From Tiliqua scincoides (lineage: Eukaryota; Chordata; Lepidosauria; Squamata; Scincidae): a DNA stretch of 64,000 nucleotides. Numbering within the stretch: position 1 is the stretch's first letter; each line of letters begins with the position of its first letter. The notes beneath the pieces were generated by a model. That model saw nothing but the letters and a program-made list of their open reading frames with translations. It was not told where the DNA came from and did no database searches. Positions 26,563 through 38,793 of this stretch are shown in pieces. The DNA lies in assembly GCF_035046505.1 (NCBI RefSeq), contig NC_089821.1:62280256-62344255 (forward strand), written 5' to 3'. Position numbers and translations under genes: made by a program.

Positions 26563-27100
26563 TTAACCAGGTGTGCACTTGGGTCCTGAGGCTGCGACGG
26601 GAGCAGTGCCCTCCCCCACCCCACGGAAGGTCAGACTTCCGAGGAGACCCAGAGGGGGCTGTGCTGCAGGACACGTGACACACCCTGCGACCCACACAAG
26701 GAGCAGCTCTGAACCGATCCGGTGAACAGAGGCAGAGCCTGCCGGAGCTACCGGGCCCTGGAGGACGTGGGCCAAGTGCCACCTGCCCCTGGTGGCATCT
26801 GCTCCTCTCGCCCTCTGGACTGGAGGAAGAGGAGGGAGTGGGAGACCAAGGAAACATGGAGAAGAGTGTGGAGGTTGACACACCACTCTCCTCCATGCTT
26901 CCCCTTCAGTTTCCAGTCCAGGCAGTAGTGGAAGGAGGTGGGCCCAAGCTGCCCCTCCCTGTGTCAGCTGCAGTGTCCCAACAAATCAGTCGCAAAGGGT
27001 AGGTTCCTGCTCTCAGAGGGGGTGGTGGTGCACTTCCACATGCTTCCTCCCATCTGGACTGAGTCTCATTACCAGGATTTCTTGAGCACAGAAGTTGGTT
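26563..27100. other. Intergenic, GC-moderate, nothing recognised
   Basis: Several overlapping open frames on both strands; none has a recognisable domain. Confidence 0.4.
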
Positions 27101-27103
27101 CCT

Positions 27104-27183
27104 GAAGAACCAGAAGAACGTAAGAAGAGCATAACAAGATCGAGGCCAAAGGCCCATCTAGTCTAGCTTCCTGAATATCACAA
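27104..27183 (-). mobile_element. CR1-type LINE 3' tail fragment
   Basis: The complement reads the usual CR1 end (AGACTAGATGGGCCTTTGGC, then CTTATG-like text). Confidence 0.6.
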
Positions 27184-27239
27184 TGGCCCACAGGGGGGCA
27201 TGTCACAGATACCTCAGAGTGCATAGAAGACATGTGTAT

Positions 27240-27610
27240 CTTCACACAACACATAATTGATCTGTGGAATTATTTGCTGTAGCTCTAATAATCTGTGGAA
27301 TTATTTGCTGTGGAATTGATCTGTGGAATTATTATTGTGATAGCTGCTAGCTTGGATGACTTGAAAAGGGAATTGGACCAGCACATGAAAGACAGTCTAG
27401 CCGTAGCTACTAGCCAGAATAGCTATACACTCATCCTGGGTTTAGTGGTTGTGTGTTTCTGAATACTGGCTGTAGGAGAGCAGTGGTGGGAGAGAAATAT
27501 GACTCTGTCTTCTACTTGTGGGCTTCCCTGAGACAGGTGGATGACCACTGTGAGAACCAGAGTACTGGATTATATGGGTTTTTGACATGCATCCAGGGCT
27601 TTTCTTATGC
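27240..27610 (+). mobile_element. Diverged CR1/L3-type LINE 3' fragment
   Basis: GATCTGTGGAATTATTTGCT, GGATGACTTGAAAAGGGAAT and CTTGTGGGCTTCCCTGAGAC are the familiar 3'-end blocks of ancient CR1/L3 elements. A short internal duplication of the TCTGTGGAATTATT block is visible. Confidence 0.65.
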
Positions 27611-27617
27611 TCTTAAG

Positions 27618-27708
27618 GCTACAATCCTATTGCTCCTACAGTCTGGGAGCAAATATCATTAAGCTCAATGGAATTTACCGAAGACTAACCATGGGTAGGA
27701 TTGTGCTG
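27618..27708. repeat. Short palindromic MITE (about 90 bp), diverged
   Basis: GGCTACAATCCTATTGCTCC ... GGTAGGATTGTGCTGC, preceded by TTAA. Confidence 0.5.
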
Positions 27709-27719
27709 CAAATGTGTGT

Positions 27720-28870
27720 AGGACTTCAGCCTAAAATGATCAAGGGCTTGGTGCACCTTATTGTGTATTAAGACTGAACAGCACAGCACAAGGTTTTTCA
27801 GTTTGGCAAGGAACAGGAGAGGTGTTGTGGAAGAGGACATATGCGGCTGCATAGGAGGACAAAACGTGTGCATCACCGGCTAAGGGTGGACACCTCTGTT
27901 GTTTTGCGATCTGCCAAGGTGGCAGTGACAAAGTCTTGCATTCTATTCAAGACTTTGGTCTCCAGAACAAGCCAGCTCTTGGTTGGATTTGGCCATAATG
28001 AGAGAAGCTAGGATAGAGGACCCTCCTTTTGTGTTGCTGCATCAGGAAGCTCCCAGGTTGTGGCTTTTGCTTACCAGTTCAGATTAGCAATGCAAGCAAG
28101 CTGCAGCATTTCCAAAAGTGAAATGAAATGAAACGAAAGCCAGATTTCTCTTAAGCCAGCCAGCTGGACTGTGTGTCTGTGTGTGGGAGGGAATGATTGC
28201 TCTGAAGAACCAATGGTTTGGCGTTCCTCAAGCATTATGGGATCTTGAGGGCTCATGCCATGTTCAGGTGCCACTGGACAGGGTTATTTTTGCATTGACA
28301 TTCACCATGCTGTTCCCTAGTATCCCTAGTGGCAAATTCCCTAGTGGCAAATTCTCCACAAGGTTGAAGGTCCTCTGTTCAAGTCATCTGGACCCTCATT
28401 TGAACCAATGCTAGAATTTTAGAGTTTACTTAAGAGATGACATTCCTCTTATTTACTTACTTTTAAAATGGTTTTTGCCCCTCCTCTCCAGAACCAGCTC
28501 AAGGTAGCTAACTAATTTGAATAAATAAATAACTACGACAACTGCATCAATAAACATTAAATATTAATACAATAATAAGAAATAAGTAGAATGCAGAGGA
28601 TAAAAATCCACCTCCCAATACTTAGACAACACAGTTAATAATTACCTAAGTGTTGATGCTATGGAGGTGATGAATCACCTTGACAGCCTCCAGGTGGGTG
28701 GAAGGGGAGAAACCCTGACTCTAGGTGTGCAACCCCATTTTCTTCCATCCTAACCACTTAGCAGCCCATCTTCTTTTTCCGCCTACCATTGGACTTTGTT
28801 CCATCTAGGGTTTTAACAGGGGTGGTCAGTGGTCAGACCAAGGGACGTCAGAGCCAACTTCCAGACTAGA
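27720..28870. other. Intergenic, mostly unique
   Basis: No gene seen. A weak LINE-3'-UTR-like block (GGTTTTTGCCCCTCCTCTCC) lies near 28465-28690. Confidence 0.4.
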
Positions 28871-30388
28871 ATAAACTGACCAGTTTTGCACTTCTCTGAG
28901 GGTCTTGAATGAAGCGGATTATCTGGATCCTTTTCAATCTGGCTTTAGGCCGGGCTTTGGGACAGAAACCGCCTTGGTCGCCTTGGTGGATGACCTACGC
29001 CGGGGACTGGACAGGGGGAGTGCGTCCCTGTTGGTCCTGCTGGACCTCTCAGCGGCTGTCGATACCATCGACCATGGTATCCTTCTGGGCCGATTGGCCG
29101 AGTTGGGAGTTGGAGGCACTGTTTTGCGGTGGTTCCACTCCTGCTTGGAGGGTCGGTCCCAGATGGTGGTGCTGGGGGATGCCTGTTCGACACCCTGGCC
29201 CTTGAGATGCGGGGTGCCACAGGGCTCAATTCTGTCCCCCATGCTATTTAACATCTACATGAAACCGCTGGGAGAGGTCACCCGGGGGTTTGGAGTGGGA
29301 TGCCATCAATATGCCGATGACACCCAGCTCTATCTCTCCTTTCCTCCAAACTCCAGGGTGGCGGTTGAGGGCCTGGAGTGCTGTCTGGAGGCAGTGAGGA
29401 TCTGGATGGGGGCTAACAAGCTGAAATTAAATCCGGATAAGACAGAGGCTCTCCTGGTTCGGAAATCCTCGATGCAGGTGCTGGACTATCGGCTTGCGCT
29501 GAATGGGGTTGCACTCCCTCTGAAGGAGCAGGTCCGCAGCTTGGGGGTCCACCTGGACTCGCAGCTGCTCCTAGATTCCCAGTGGCGGCTGTGGCTAGGG
29601 GGGCCTTCGCTCAGCTTCGGCTGGTGCACCAGCTGCGGCCGTACTTGGATCGTGCAGACCTGGCCATGGTGATCCATGCCTCGGTGACATTGAGATTAGT
29701 TTACTGTAACGTGCTCTATGTGGGGCTGCCCTTGAAGACGGTTCGGAAACTGCAACTAGTGCAGAATGCGGCGGCCCGTGTGGTTACTGGAGGTAGGCGG
29801 TTCGACTCTGTCAGTCCGCTTCTCCAGCGGCTGCATTGGCTGCCTATTCGTTTCCGGGCCCAATTCAAGGTGCTGGTATTGACCTTTAAAGCCCTATACT
29901 GCTCTGGACCAGGGTATCTTAGAGATCACCTACTCCCGTACAATCCGGCTCGTCCTCTTAGGTCATCAGAGAAGGCCTTTTTACAAGTGCCGCCGCCTAG
30001 GGAGGTACGTGGGGCGGCTGCAAGAAATAGGGCCTTCTCAGTAGTGGCACCAACGCTATGGAACTCTCTTCCCCTTGACTTAAGAATGGCTCCCTCTCTT
30101 GAGACCTTTCGGCGAGGCCTGAAGACCCTTCTGTTTAAACAAGCCTTCTGAGTTCTCGGCCTTTTAACATCTTTTTAACATCTTTTAATATTTTTTTACA
30201 GGCCTGATTCTTTTATGACTTGCTGCTGCTCTATGCTCTTTTTAGCTAGTTTTTATTCTGACTGCTGTTTTTTATGATGTGTTAATATGTTTTTATTTGT
30301 TTTTAAATTATGTTTTTAATATGTTGTAAGCCGCCTTGAGTCCCTTTGGGGAGGAAGGCGGGGTAAAAATAAAGTTGTTGTTGTTATT

Positions 30389-30425
<37 letters not shown>
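28870..30425 (+). mobile_element. L2-type LINE, reverse transcriptase and 3' end
   Basis: A reverse transcriptase runs from about 28900 (DPFQSGFRPGFGTETALVAL) through LLVLLDLSAAVDTIDHG (first catalytic Asp), CGVPQGSILSPMLFNIYM and the YADD box (HQYADDTQLYLSF) to KLKLNPDKTEALL. The C-terminal part continues from about 29582 in another frame (VTLRLVYCNVLYVGLPLKTV, RLHWLPIRFRAQFKVLVLTF, PTLWNSLPLDLR) to a stop at 30151, so one frameshift lies near 29580. The usual LSAAFD has become LSAAVD. The 3' end has GTAAGCCGCCTTGAGTCCC, AATAAA and a (GTT)n(ATC)n tail. The 5' part is missing. It is otherwise well preserved. Confidence 0.92.
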
Positions 30426-30427
<2 letters not shown>

Positions 30428-31200
30428 TGCCTTGGCTATCTTTATCACTTTTGCTTCCCCTTTATGTCTTGTGTACCGCAGAGAATGGAAACTGTGGCTA
30501 CAGGTGCCTGACTTGTCTCATCTCTACTGCCCCCTCCATACTTGATAAACTACTTGGCAGGTGTTCCAAAGAATAGTTCTGTATTTTTTGAAAGATTATA
30601 TAGAGTCCCCAGATGGCAGAACTCTGATTAAGCCCCATTTGGGTTCAGACAACTGTTAATGCTCTTCTATAACATATAATATTTCTAGGATCAACACAAA
30701 ACAATGTGCTCAAGGGCAGGTTACAATCAACTTGAAGGAGCAAAAAAGGAACTTGGTTTATTAAATGCCATGAACCATCCACTTCTTGAAACAGAGATCC
30801 TTTGAAAGTGGTAATAAGCATGGGAGATTATTAGTTTGTATGGCTGTATGATTAAGAGAAAACAAAGTCATATATAATTTCATTTTGAAAGGACAGCAAA
30901 TTAATTACTTCAGTGCATAAAACTGCAGATAAATGTGTGGACTAATATGTTAAATTGTATGCATGAGAATCCTCCTGTCGCTTAACACAGCTGTTAGAAA
31001 AGAATTAATTTTTCATGTTGAATCAGGTGGAACAAAATGAATTGGCTCAACTCATTACAGTAAAAGAACCCATGTTTATTATCAGTAATTAAAAAAAAAT
31101 CTCCAGGGCCAAATAGACTTACTGGAGAATACTACAAGCTTTTCTTTGATTCTGTGCAGGTCCAAATAAAAATTTCCAGAAGAGAATACAGAGTTTATTA
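30426..31200. other. Intergenic AT-rich unique stretch
   Basis: No gene, terminus or repeat motif recognised. Confidence 0.45.
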
Positions 31201-31839
31201 TTGTGATACATATCAGGGATGGACAAGTGTATTGGAATCACTGAAGATCTGGCGAGGAGGTAGGATGTGGTGTCAGCAGTGGCCTCTTTAAGGCTAAGGC
31301 CTGGGCATTCAGCAGGGAGTGTGCTGCACAGCTGCAGCCACTTGAAGGCAATAGGGCCCTCAGGCATAAAAGCATCTGATGAAGGGAGAGTTTGGTATGG
31401 GCAGTAGAAGGAGGAAAGCTTTAGGAAGTAGAGGCTGGCTGGATTAATGGACTTTGGAGACTGCTGGAGACACTGGTGTTTGGCTGCCACGCCTAAGACC
31501 TGTGGAGGACCAAGGGGCTGCTGTAGTGGTGGGAGGCTGCTGGGAGGAGAGGACTTATGCAGATTGAGCTACCCCGGTGGTGGGGTCCAGCAGGACTGCA
31601 AGGCAGAACTAGTCATTGTTGGGTAAAAATGGGGAGCTACTTAGCTAAAAGTGGGCATTAATTCTCCAGGCAGAGCTTGGACTGGGAATCTGGCAAAACA
31701 ACAAGTCAGGTGCAGCTTCAGTCGAGTCAGGAGTCTCCATGTCCTCTGACTCAACTCAAAAACGAGTCATAATGGGTGAGCTTTCTGAGCCGCCCAGAGT
31801 GTTTTTGCAACTCAAAGACTCGAGTTGTTCCCTTTAAAA

Positions 31840-32174
31840 CAGTGGTTCCCAACCTTTAGGAATCTGTGGACCATTGAGGCAAAAATTGGAATAATCATGG
31901 ACCACATGTGGCAATGGGTGGTCTGGCCTCTGCCCTCTCTGATGGTTTGTCTCCCAAGATCGCTCCTGCAGACTATCAGAGAAGGTAGAGAATGGACCAC
32001 CCACAGTCACAACTGACACTTAAGTGGTTGTGAGTGTGGGCAGTCTCCACCCTCTGGTGGTCTGTGGGAGATTGCTTGCTTAGCAAGACACTAGAAGTGA
32101 TCAAAGGCATTTTTTTCCTTGAGACCTTGTGGATGACTTCTCAGGGTCCACGGACTACAGGTTGGGAACCAGTG
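31840..32174. mobile_element. hAT MITE CAGTGGTTCCCAACCT with perfect target duplication
   Basis: A 335-bp element flanked by identical CTTTAAAA, with AGGTTGGGAACC near the right end. Confidence 0.88.
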
Positions 32175-32464
32175 CTTTAAAAAGCCAGTTGTGGAAAAAA
32201 AGGGCTGCTGCCAGTGTGTGTGTATGTGTGCGTGTTGAAGTTCTCTTTAAATTCCACTGCTGTCCACATCCCATCTGAAAACAAGAGAGGGGTGGGATGG
32301 ACTGCAAAGGAGCAGGGACAGAAGTGGCAAGAGGGAGGAGGGTCACATGAAGCAGCTGTGAGGCTTATCAGGACTACCCAGCCCTTTGCAGCTCTACTCA
32401 GGAGTAGTCCCATTTGCTCCAGTTGTTCAGTGAAGCTTCCTCCTCCCAAGTAAGAATGGAGCTC

Positions 32465-33245
32465 ACCTGTCATGAATCTAGAGGGGTGCAAAGTTTTGCA
32501 GGGAGCCTCACCTTGGCTTGCAAAGCACTAGGTATTGCATGGACAGGGTGACCAGATGTCATAACTGCAAAAGAGAACCAGGCATCCCAAAATGTAGGAC
32601 ACTTATTTATTTAAGGGATTTTTATACTGCCTTTCTCAAGATTTCTCAAGACACAAGATGGTTTACAATAAATGTAGGGCATGACATAAAAGCTAAAAAC
32701 ACAGGTTGATTTCATGTGGTTAAACACTATATTACTTATTATTAAATTTAAAATTATACTGCTGTAGAACTAGACCTGCTTAGGTTTGTGCACATAATTT
32801 ATTAATTACAAGAAGGCTATGTGCTGCCTGCAGGGGAAAGGAGGACATTTAAGTTCTCTTCCAGGACATAGGCTAAAAAAGAGGACATGTCCTGAAAAAA
32901 GAGGACATCTGGTCACCCTGTGCGCGGAGCTTCACTGCAGGCGTGCAAGCGACCCCCCCCCTTCAGAGGTGAGGCAGAACTGCCTTATCGTAGTCCATGG
33001 AAAAGCACTGCAGCTACCCTGCCTGCTTACAACCTAGAGGAGGCTCTCCTTATACCCACTTTCTCAGGAGAGCCTCCTCGAGTATAAGCAGGTGGAGTAG
33101 CTGTGGTGCCTTTGCATGGAATACATAGGGCAGTTCTGCCTCCCCTGCCTCCCCTGCTCTGAAGGGGAGGGGGCCACTTGCACACCTGCAGTGAGGCTCC
33201 CTGCAACACATAGTGCTTTGCACCCCCTCTAGCTATGCTACTGGA
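32465..33245. mobile_element. Fold-back hAT MITE related to 25381-25676
   Basis: Shares GGGTGCAAAG, TTTTGCAGGGAGCCTCAC and the right end AGTGCTTTGCACCCCCTCTA. It is interrupted by the element at 32544. An inner hairpin around 33030-33090 pairs GAGGAGGCTCTCCTTATAC with its complement. Confidence 0.6.
32544..32920. mobile_element. hAT-like MITE CAGGGTGACCAGATGTC
   Basis: Inverted ends CAGGGTGACCAGATGTC / GACATCTGGTCACCCTG, 377 bp. The flanks TGCATGGA and TGCGCGGA match at 6 of 8. It carries a LINE-3'-UTR-like block (TTTATACTGCCTTTCTCAAG). Confidence 0.75.
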
Positions 33246-33829
33246 GCACATAGGAGCCAGCCATGTGATTGGAAAGTGTGATCACTATGAACTGCCTTCC
33301 ACACCTCTCTGGGCTTCTCCAGCCAATTCCAACGCAAACCCTTGGGCTCCTCCTTCTGCCCTTTCTCTTCCAAAGGAAAATACCAGACTGCCCATCTTTT
33401 GTCCAATGTCCATAGGTTCCTTTAGAGATGGGCAAAAGAGCCTGTTCCTGCCTCCCGCCCAATGGAAAAACAAAACATTAACCCTTCCCTGCCTCCCTGC
33501 TGCTCGTCTGGTCTGAATGAAAGCCCAACAAGGTCTCTCATGCTGCAAAATTGTAAGCAAGCACACCCAGACACAGATAGACCCCAGTGCACATGCGTGG
33601 GGAATCAGTGCTAAGTCAAGTGGCCTTGAACTCGAGTCAATGCCTAAGTCATCAGTGCAGGTGACTTGAGCTTCCATGAGTCAGTGAAAAACACTGATTT
33701 TTGTGACTCGGACTCATGTCACCTGACTCAGGTGACTCGGGAAGTTCCCATCCCCGGTATATGTTGAAAAAGTTGCACACAAAACATAAATTATATGAGG
33801 TATGATATTCATTTTAATATCTCAATCCT

Positions 33830-34140
33830 ACTTGCTGGATATGCCAGTGCAGCAGCCACAGCATCAGTGAGGGTGTTGCAAATGTGCTGTAACCCACTGT
33901 GTGGCTAAGGAGCACCAGCAGGAAGGCCTGTGCTGCAGGCACTGGATCCCAACAAATGGCCGGTGGTCAGGTAAGTTTTGCATTGAGCGATGCAGGGGAG
34001 GGGGAAAGGGAGAGCAGGCCAAGGAGGAGTGTAATGAGGAGGGCAATGGGGAGGGCAGAATGGGGTGTATCAGAGCTGGCAGAGAGTGGGATTGGTGGAG
34101 GAGGCCTCCCCCATATCCTCTCCCTATGCTCTGAGTCAAT
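33830..34140. repeat. Dispersed repeat, GCAAATGTGCTGTAA family, copy 2
   Basis: TTGCAAATGTGCTGTAACCC, then CAGGTAAGT, then GGGAGGGCAGAATGGG-type text, as in the copies at 18850, 51890 and 56650. Confidence 0.45.
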
Positions 34141-34184
34141 GAGAATTTACAGGCGTCATGACCCTTTCATATGCAAGTCTCTAA

Positions 34185-34385
34185 GGGCGCAATCCTAACC
34201 CCTCATGTCAGTGCTTTCCAGCACTGGCATAGCGGTGCCAATGGGACATGTGCTGCATCCTGCAGTTGGGTGTCACTCACGGAGGCCTCCTCAAAGTAAG
34301 GGAATGTTTGCCCCCTTACCTCAGAGCTGCATTGCCCTTATGTCAGTGCTGGAAAGCACTGACATAAGGGATTAGGATTGCGCCC
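34185..34385. mobile_element. Harbinger-like MITE, GGGCGCAATCCTAA variant, TAA target duplication
   Basis: A 201-bp element with ends GGGCGCAATCCTAACCCC / GGATTAGGATTGCGCCC between TAA duplications. Long mirrored arms (ATGTCAGTGCTTTCCAGCAC and its complement) are visible. Confidence 0.8.
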
Positions 34386-34747
34386 TAAGTGGTTCCCAAA
34401 GTCCTGCTCAGACTTTGGGACTGCAGGTACGTAAGTAGTTGTGGGTGTGGGGCCTGCCCCCCCACACCTGAGTGTGTGTGTCCCAATGGTGTTGCAGTGA
34501 TCTTGGTGCTGTGGGAACCCAGGGGCTTTCCCCCTTACCTGAGGGGTCATGCTGGTTTCAGGGAGGGTCCCCTCTGTGGGCCTCCCTGTTGTTAGAAATT
34601 GCTCCATTAGGGGATCGGAGTGCACTTCCAGTTTTGTGCATCACTTCAACGTTTTTATGACAGGTTAATTGGGCAAGCTGGAGTGTGCCTAAGCAGGACC
34701 AAAAGGGGGTAAAGGGGTCATTTGTACCCGGGCCCAGGAGGACCCAG

Positions 34748-35370
34748 GAGCCAATGGAGATGACCCAGAAATTTCCTGGAATATTACATTTTCCTATCTA
34801 CTCAGGTTTGTCTGCACGGGATGCTGGGGACACTACCACAAGTGTGCAGCTGCAGCTACTACAGCTACTGGCAAGCCATATATGCTGGGCCAGGGAACGC
34901 ATACATAAATGATGCTCCTTAACACAGTGTCAAATCTGGGAGGAAACTGGCCTGCTACAATAGCTCCTTTCCATGAAGGAGTGTATAGGAGCTGCAAGAC
35001 TACGGCTGCTGCAGAAGCAAATTTTGGTATGCACTGGACACTCTCCAGTGTGAGCCTAAATATGATGATGCTAATCTTCTCCATGATTTTCTACATTTAA
35101 AAGATTTTAGACAGACTTAAGAGTGTGTTTGGTTTTCTGTATTATTGTATCTTGCTGCTGATGTGACATAGGTGGGTAGACCTGGGCTCCAAAGACTTTT
35201 CCAGCTGTCTCCATCCTCCCCCCATCCTGTTTTGCCCCTCCCTGCCCCCATTATGCTCACCCATCACCACCCTCCACCGCTCCATTTCACCCCTCCCCCT
35301 TTGCAAAGGAGCCCAAAAGAAACTTCATAATGCCTGATAAAATTCCTCTCAGAGGCCCTACCCTATGCCA
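34748..35370 (+). repeat. Ancient direct repeat, unit 1
   Basis: Aligns with 36755-37380 over most of its length (GTGTCAAATCTGGGAGGAAA, GCTGCTGCAGAAGCAAATTT, AAAAGATTTTAGACAGACTT, GAGGCCCTA). Confidence 0.75.
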
Positions 35371-35384
35371 CCTTAGCCTTAGGG

Positions 35385-35747
35385 CAGGGCTTTTCAAACT
35401 GGGGTGTTGTGACACCCCAGTCCAAGGGCCCTGGTCTCTTTCCCCTTAATGGGCAGGGGCAGGGGGGAAGGCAGCGATTGAGCTATACCGCTGCAGAATC
35501 GGAAGTGGAGCATGATCACTCCACTTTCACTTTTGGAAGCCTGGGGAACCCTGCAGACACTCACACAGGGCTTTCCCACACCCCGGGAAGGCTGCTGCAG
35601 GGACTGGTGAGTACATATCAGTCCCTGCAGCCCCCTGAGCGACACGATCCTAGGAATCACGTCACTGCCTTCCCCCCAACCCCTTCCTCCTTCCCCTGCA
35701 AAGACTCAGTGGCTCTCAAACTCTCCCAGAGAGTTTGAGAACTGCTG
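35385..35747. mobile_element. hAT-like MITE CAGGGCTTTTCAAACTGGGG
   Basis: Left end as named; right end AGTTTGAGAACTGCTG. Related to 40685-41215 and 61417-61930. The flanks show no clear duplication. Confidence 0.6.
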
Positions 35748-36754
35748 GAGTTTGGAGCAACTCCGTCTGCTGTCCAGAGGTGGCAGGATGCTGTCCAGAA
35801 GGGGTCAAGCCATGGCCCAGCGACTCTACTCTTTATTACCTGTTCTCTTCTGTGACCCTTGTGGGTGTGTGGCCCAGACCCTATAACCTTCCCTTCTTCT
35901 CTGAGCACACTTCTCTCTTCTTCTCTGACCACTGACCTGTCGAGATGGCACACAGCAGGGCTCTGCTGGCTACGCCATCTTGAGCACCTGGCATGCAGGG
36001 TGAGGCGGCTCTTAGGGCCTTGCTATCTCTAAGTTAGCTGAACCTCTGATTCTAATCAGATGCTGTAAATATGCATTCTATGGAACCGTAACTAAACCAC
36101 TTCCTTTGCAACTTTAACAAGCCATTGTCTCTTGTCTTTTATTGATTAGCAGTCAGCCGGGTGAGGGAGGTTCCCTGGGTTGATACCCAATCGGGGGGGG
36201 GGGGTCTGCTGCTGAAGCTACTCTGCTTTCCCCCCCCCAAGAGGAAACCATTTTTAGATATTAAAATTTCCTCCAACAAGAACCACTGCCTTAGGTACCT
36301 GCTTTATGGGGCCTAGTGGGCATGCATGCATAAAACACATGCTCTCTTGTGCATGGAAATGCGCCCCCTTGTGGTTTCCTCCATGTAGCTGGATGCAAGG
36401 CCTGTGGGGGTCAACTGAATTGAAGGGTGTTTACACAATGACCAGTTTTTGTCCTTGAGTTGCAAGGCATACTAGACACCTTCGTTTCGGTTTTCTGGGC
36501 CGGATATAGCTCTTTAAAATTGAGCGGGCCAGAGATGTAGCAAGCCCAAGTCCTCTCTGACTTTGGAGTCCTCTGCAGCACTCTGGTGTCCTGCTGAGGA
36601 TCTCTCTTCATGTTCCTTATTGTTTTCTGTTTGTCAACATCTTGCCCCAAGGTGCTCATTGTTACATATCCAAAGTCATGCGTTTTTCCATACCACTGCC
36701 GTTATGGTCAAAGTGAGTGAATCTGTTTAGGCTGTTAATACCTCAGATTTCAGA
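35748..36754. other. Intergenic stretch, nothing firmly recognised
   Basis: A G-run and C-run flank GTCTGCTGCTGAAGC near 36192-36238. There is no protein-like frame. Confidence 0.35.
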
Positions 36755-37380
36755 AGAGGCCCAGAGAGTTCCTGGGATCTTCCATTTTCCAATCTCACCC
36801 AGACTTGCTACCCACGTGGGATGCTGGGGGCACTACTGTGGTTAGGGTAGCAGCTGCTGTTGCAAGCCATATGGGCCGAGGAATGCATACATGACACTCT
36901 TTAACAGTGTCAAATTTGAGAGGAAACTGGCATGCTACTGTAGCTCTTTGCTTGTGGATCTGCTTACCACAGGGGTGTAAGACACAGGAGTTCAAGGACA
37001 CAGCTGCAGGACCACTGCTGCTGCAGAAGCAAGTTTTGGTATACACAGGACGATTTCCATTCTAGTGTGAGCCAAAATACAATGAAGCTAATTTTTTTGC
37101 AATGATTTTCTAGGTTTAAAAGATTTTAGAGAGACTTAGAAGTGTGTTTGCTTTTCTATATTACTGTATCAAGCTGCTGATGCCATGTGGGCAGATAGAC
37201 CAGGGCTCTGCATCAGGAAATCCAGTCAACCTGGATTTGAAAGACTATTCCAGCTGTCACCATTCTCCCCCCCCTGTTTTGCCCTCCCCACCTTTGGGAA
37301 GTGGCCCAAAAGAAACTTTGAACCCCCTGAAAAAGTTCCTCTCAGAGGCCCTGTGCCTGAGAGTTACCTTGGGTAAGAGT
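36755..37380 (+). repeat. Ancient direct repeat, unit 2
   Basis: The counterpart of 34748-35370, two kilobases downstream in the same orientation, with many substitutions and small indels. Confidence 0.75.
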
Positions 37381-37420
37381 GAGCTGCTCATTCAATTAAT
37401 TGGGGTGCCTCTTTCAACAG

Positions 37421-37823
37421 TGGCCAGACTTGCTTAATGTAAGAGCCACATATGATAAACGTCAGATGTTGAGACCCCCAAGAGAGATTTGGAAAGCTAA
37501 AGTGTTTAAGAAGCATTTAAATTCCTAAATATTTTCACTCACCATGAACATGAAATCTATGTTTTAATCCAGTATATGTGGCTCTTACATTAAGCAGGTC
37601 TGGTCACCCCGGCATAGATCATGCTTGAAGCAAGAAACTGTTATTTGTTTGGGAGAGCCACCCCAGTTACTTTTTGCTTTCCTGGTAAATAATTATAAAG
37701 CTTGAAAATTTGTTATATACCTTTTATATTAATTGTGATGCAAAAAGGAACTCAGCCAACATATTTCCATGAACAGTACATTATATGTGAAAGGGCCACA
37801 TAGGGCTCGCAAGCTGTGGTTTG
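37421..37823. mobile_element. hAT MITE CAGTGGCCAGACTTGC
   Basis: Left CAGTGGCCAGACTTGCTTAA, right AAGCTGTGGTTTGGCCACTG, with an AAGAGCCACATAT motif inside. No clear 8-bp duplication is left. Confidence 0.7.
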
Positions 37824-38109
37824 GCCACTGCTGATCTATGGAACGTTCTTGATGCTCCTTAGATTAAAGATAGGGATGAGCTTTCTTTTTAATTGGTAAA
37901 ATTTTGTAAAAAATAAAAAAAAAAATTGTAAACCCTCATCTGGGTCTGTTATAAACTTTGATTTTTTTTTTGTTTCCGGAAACATTTCTTCTTAAATCAC
38001 GTGATGATTGCTGCATCTCCCATCCCCTATTTTTTCCTTGTTTTTTAACAGTTCCAACCTCTGACTTGGGGGTTAGCTGTAGCCTCTCAAAGTGTCTGCT
38101 TGGCATCCT

Positions 38110-38590
38110 AGTTTCATTTATTCGTATTTTTTTATCCCGCCTTTTCTCCTGTTGGCAAGGCATTAGCTAACAATTGAATGAAAAACTCAACGTACAATAA
38201 AATCACCAGCATAATAGCAACAGCCATTACAACAAAATGCCACAGTCAAAACAGCAGGAAGGGTGAAAAAAGCAGTAAAATAGTAATGGAGAACTTAAGT
38301 GAAAAGGCAAAGCAAAAGGGTTTTAATCACCAGTGCAGAGCTAACAGGGAGGCTGCAGTTCTTAATTCAACTGTGAGAGAAGGTTGTGGCACCATCAGAA
38401 AAAGCCCTTGTGGCTCCCAGTCTGGCACATCTGTTGGCCAGATGTTGGCCACGAGTGTTGGCCATCTCGTCTTGGAGGAGGAGGACCCTCAGATATCTCA
38501 GTCCCAGGCCATGAGGGCTTTAAACTTGATCAGCATCCAGAAATAGCAAATGCAGTCGCAGGAGCAGCAATCTGACATAATCAAACCACC
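38110..38590 (-). mobile_element. LINE 3'-UTR-like block
   Basis: ATTTTTTTATCCCGCCTTTT is the complement of an L2/CR1-type 3' end. GGGTTTTAATCACC and GGCCATGAGGGCTTTAAACT recur in such tails. No coding part is seen. Confidence 0.5.
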
Positions 38591-38593
38591 ATG

Positions 38594-38702
<109 letters not shown>

Positions 38703-38793
38703 GTATTTATATCATGATCACTGCATTCTGCAACAATTCTAGTTTTTAGACAGTCGACTAGTATCCCCACACAGAATACATTGCACTAATTGA

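Larger units (their letters stand above)
31213..33754. mobile_element. Large hAT-like composite with nested inserts
   Basis: The left end CAGGGATGGACAAG and right end GGGAAGTTCCCATCCCCG are roughly inverted. The flanks ATACATAT and GTATATGT match imperfectly. GAGTCA/TGACTC-rich text lies inside both ends (31700-31790 and 33600-33745). Elements at 31840-32174, 32465-33245 and 32544-32920 are inserted. No transposase frame is seen. Confidence 0.45.

Noticed and set aside
33238-33677. 130-aa minus-strand frame and overlapping plus frame
   Set aside because: Within the right part of a composite hAT element, no domain resemblance.
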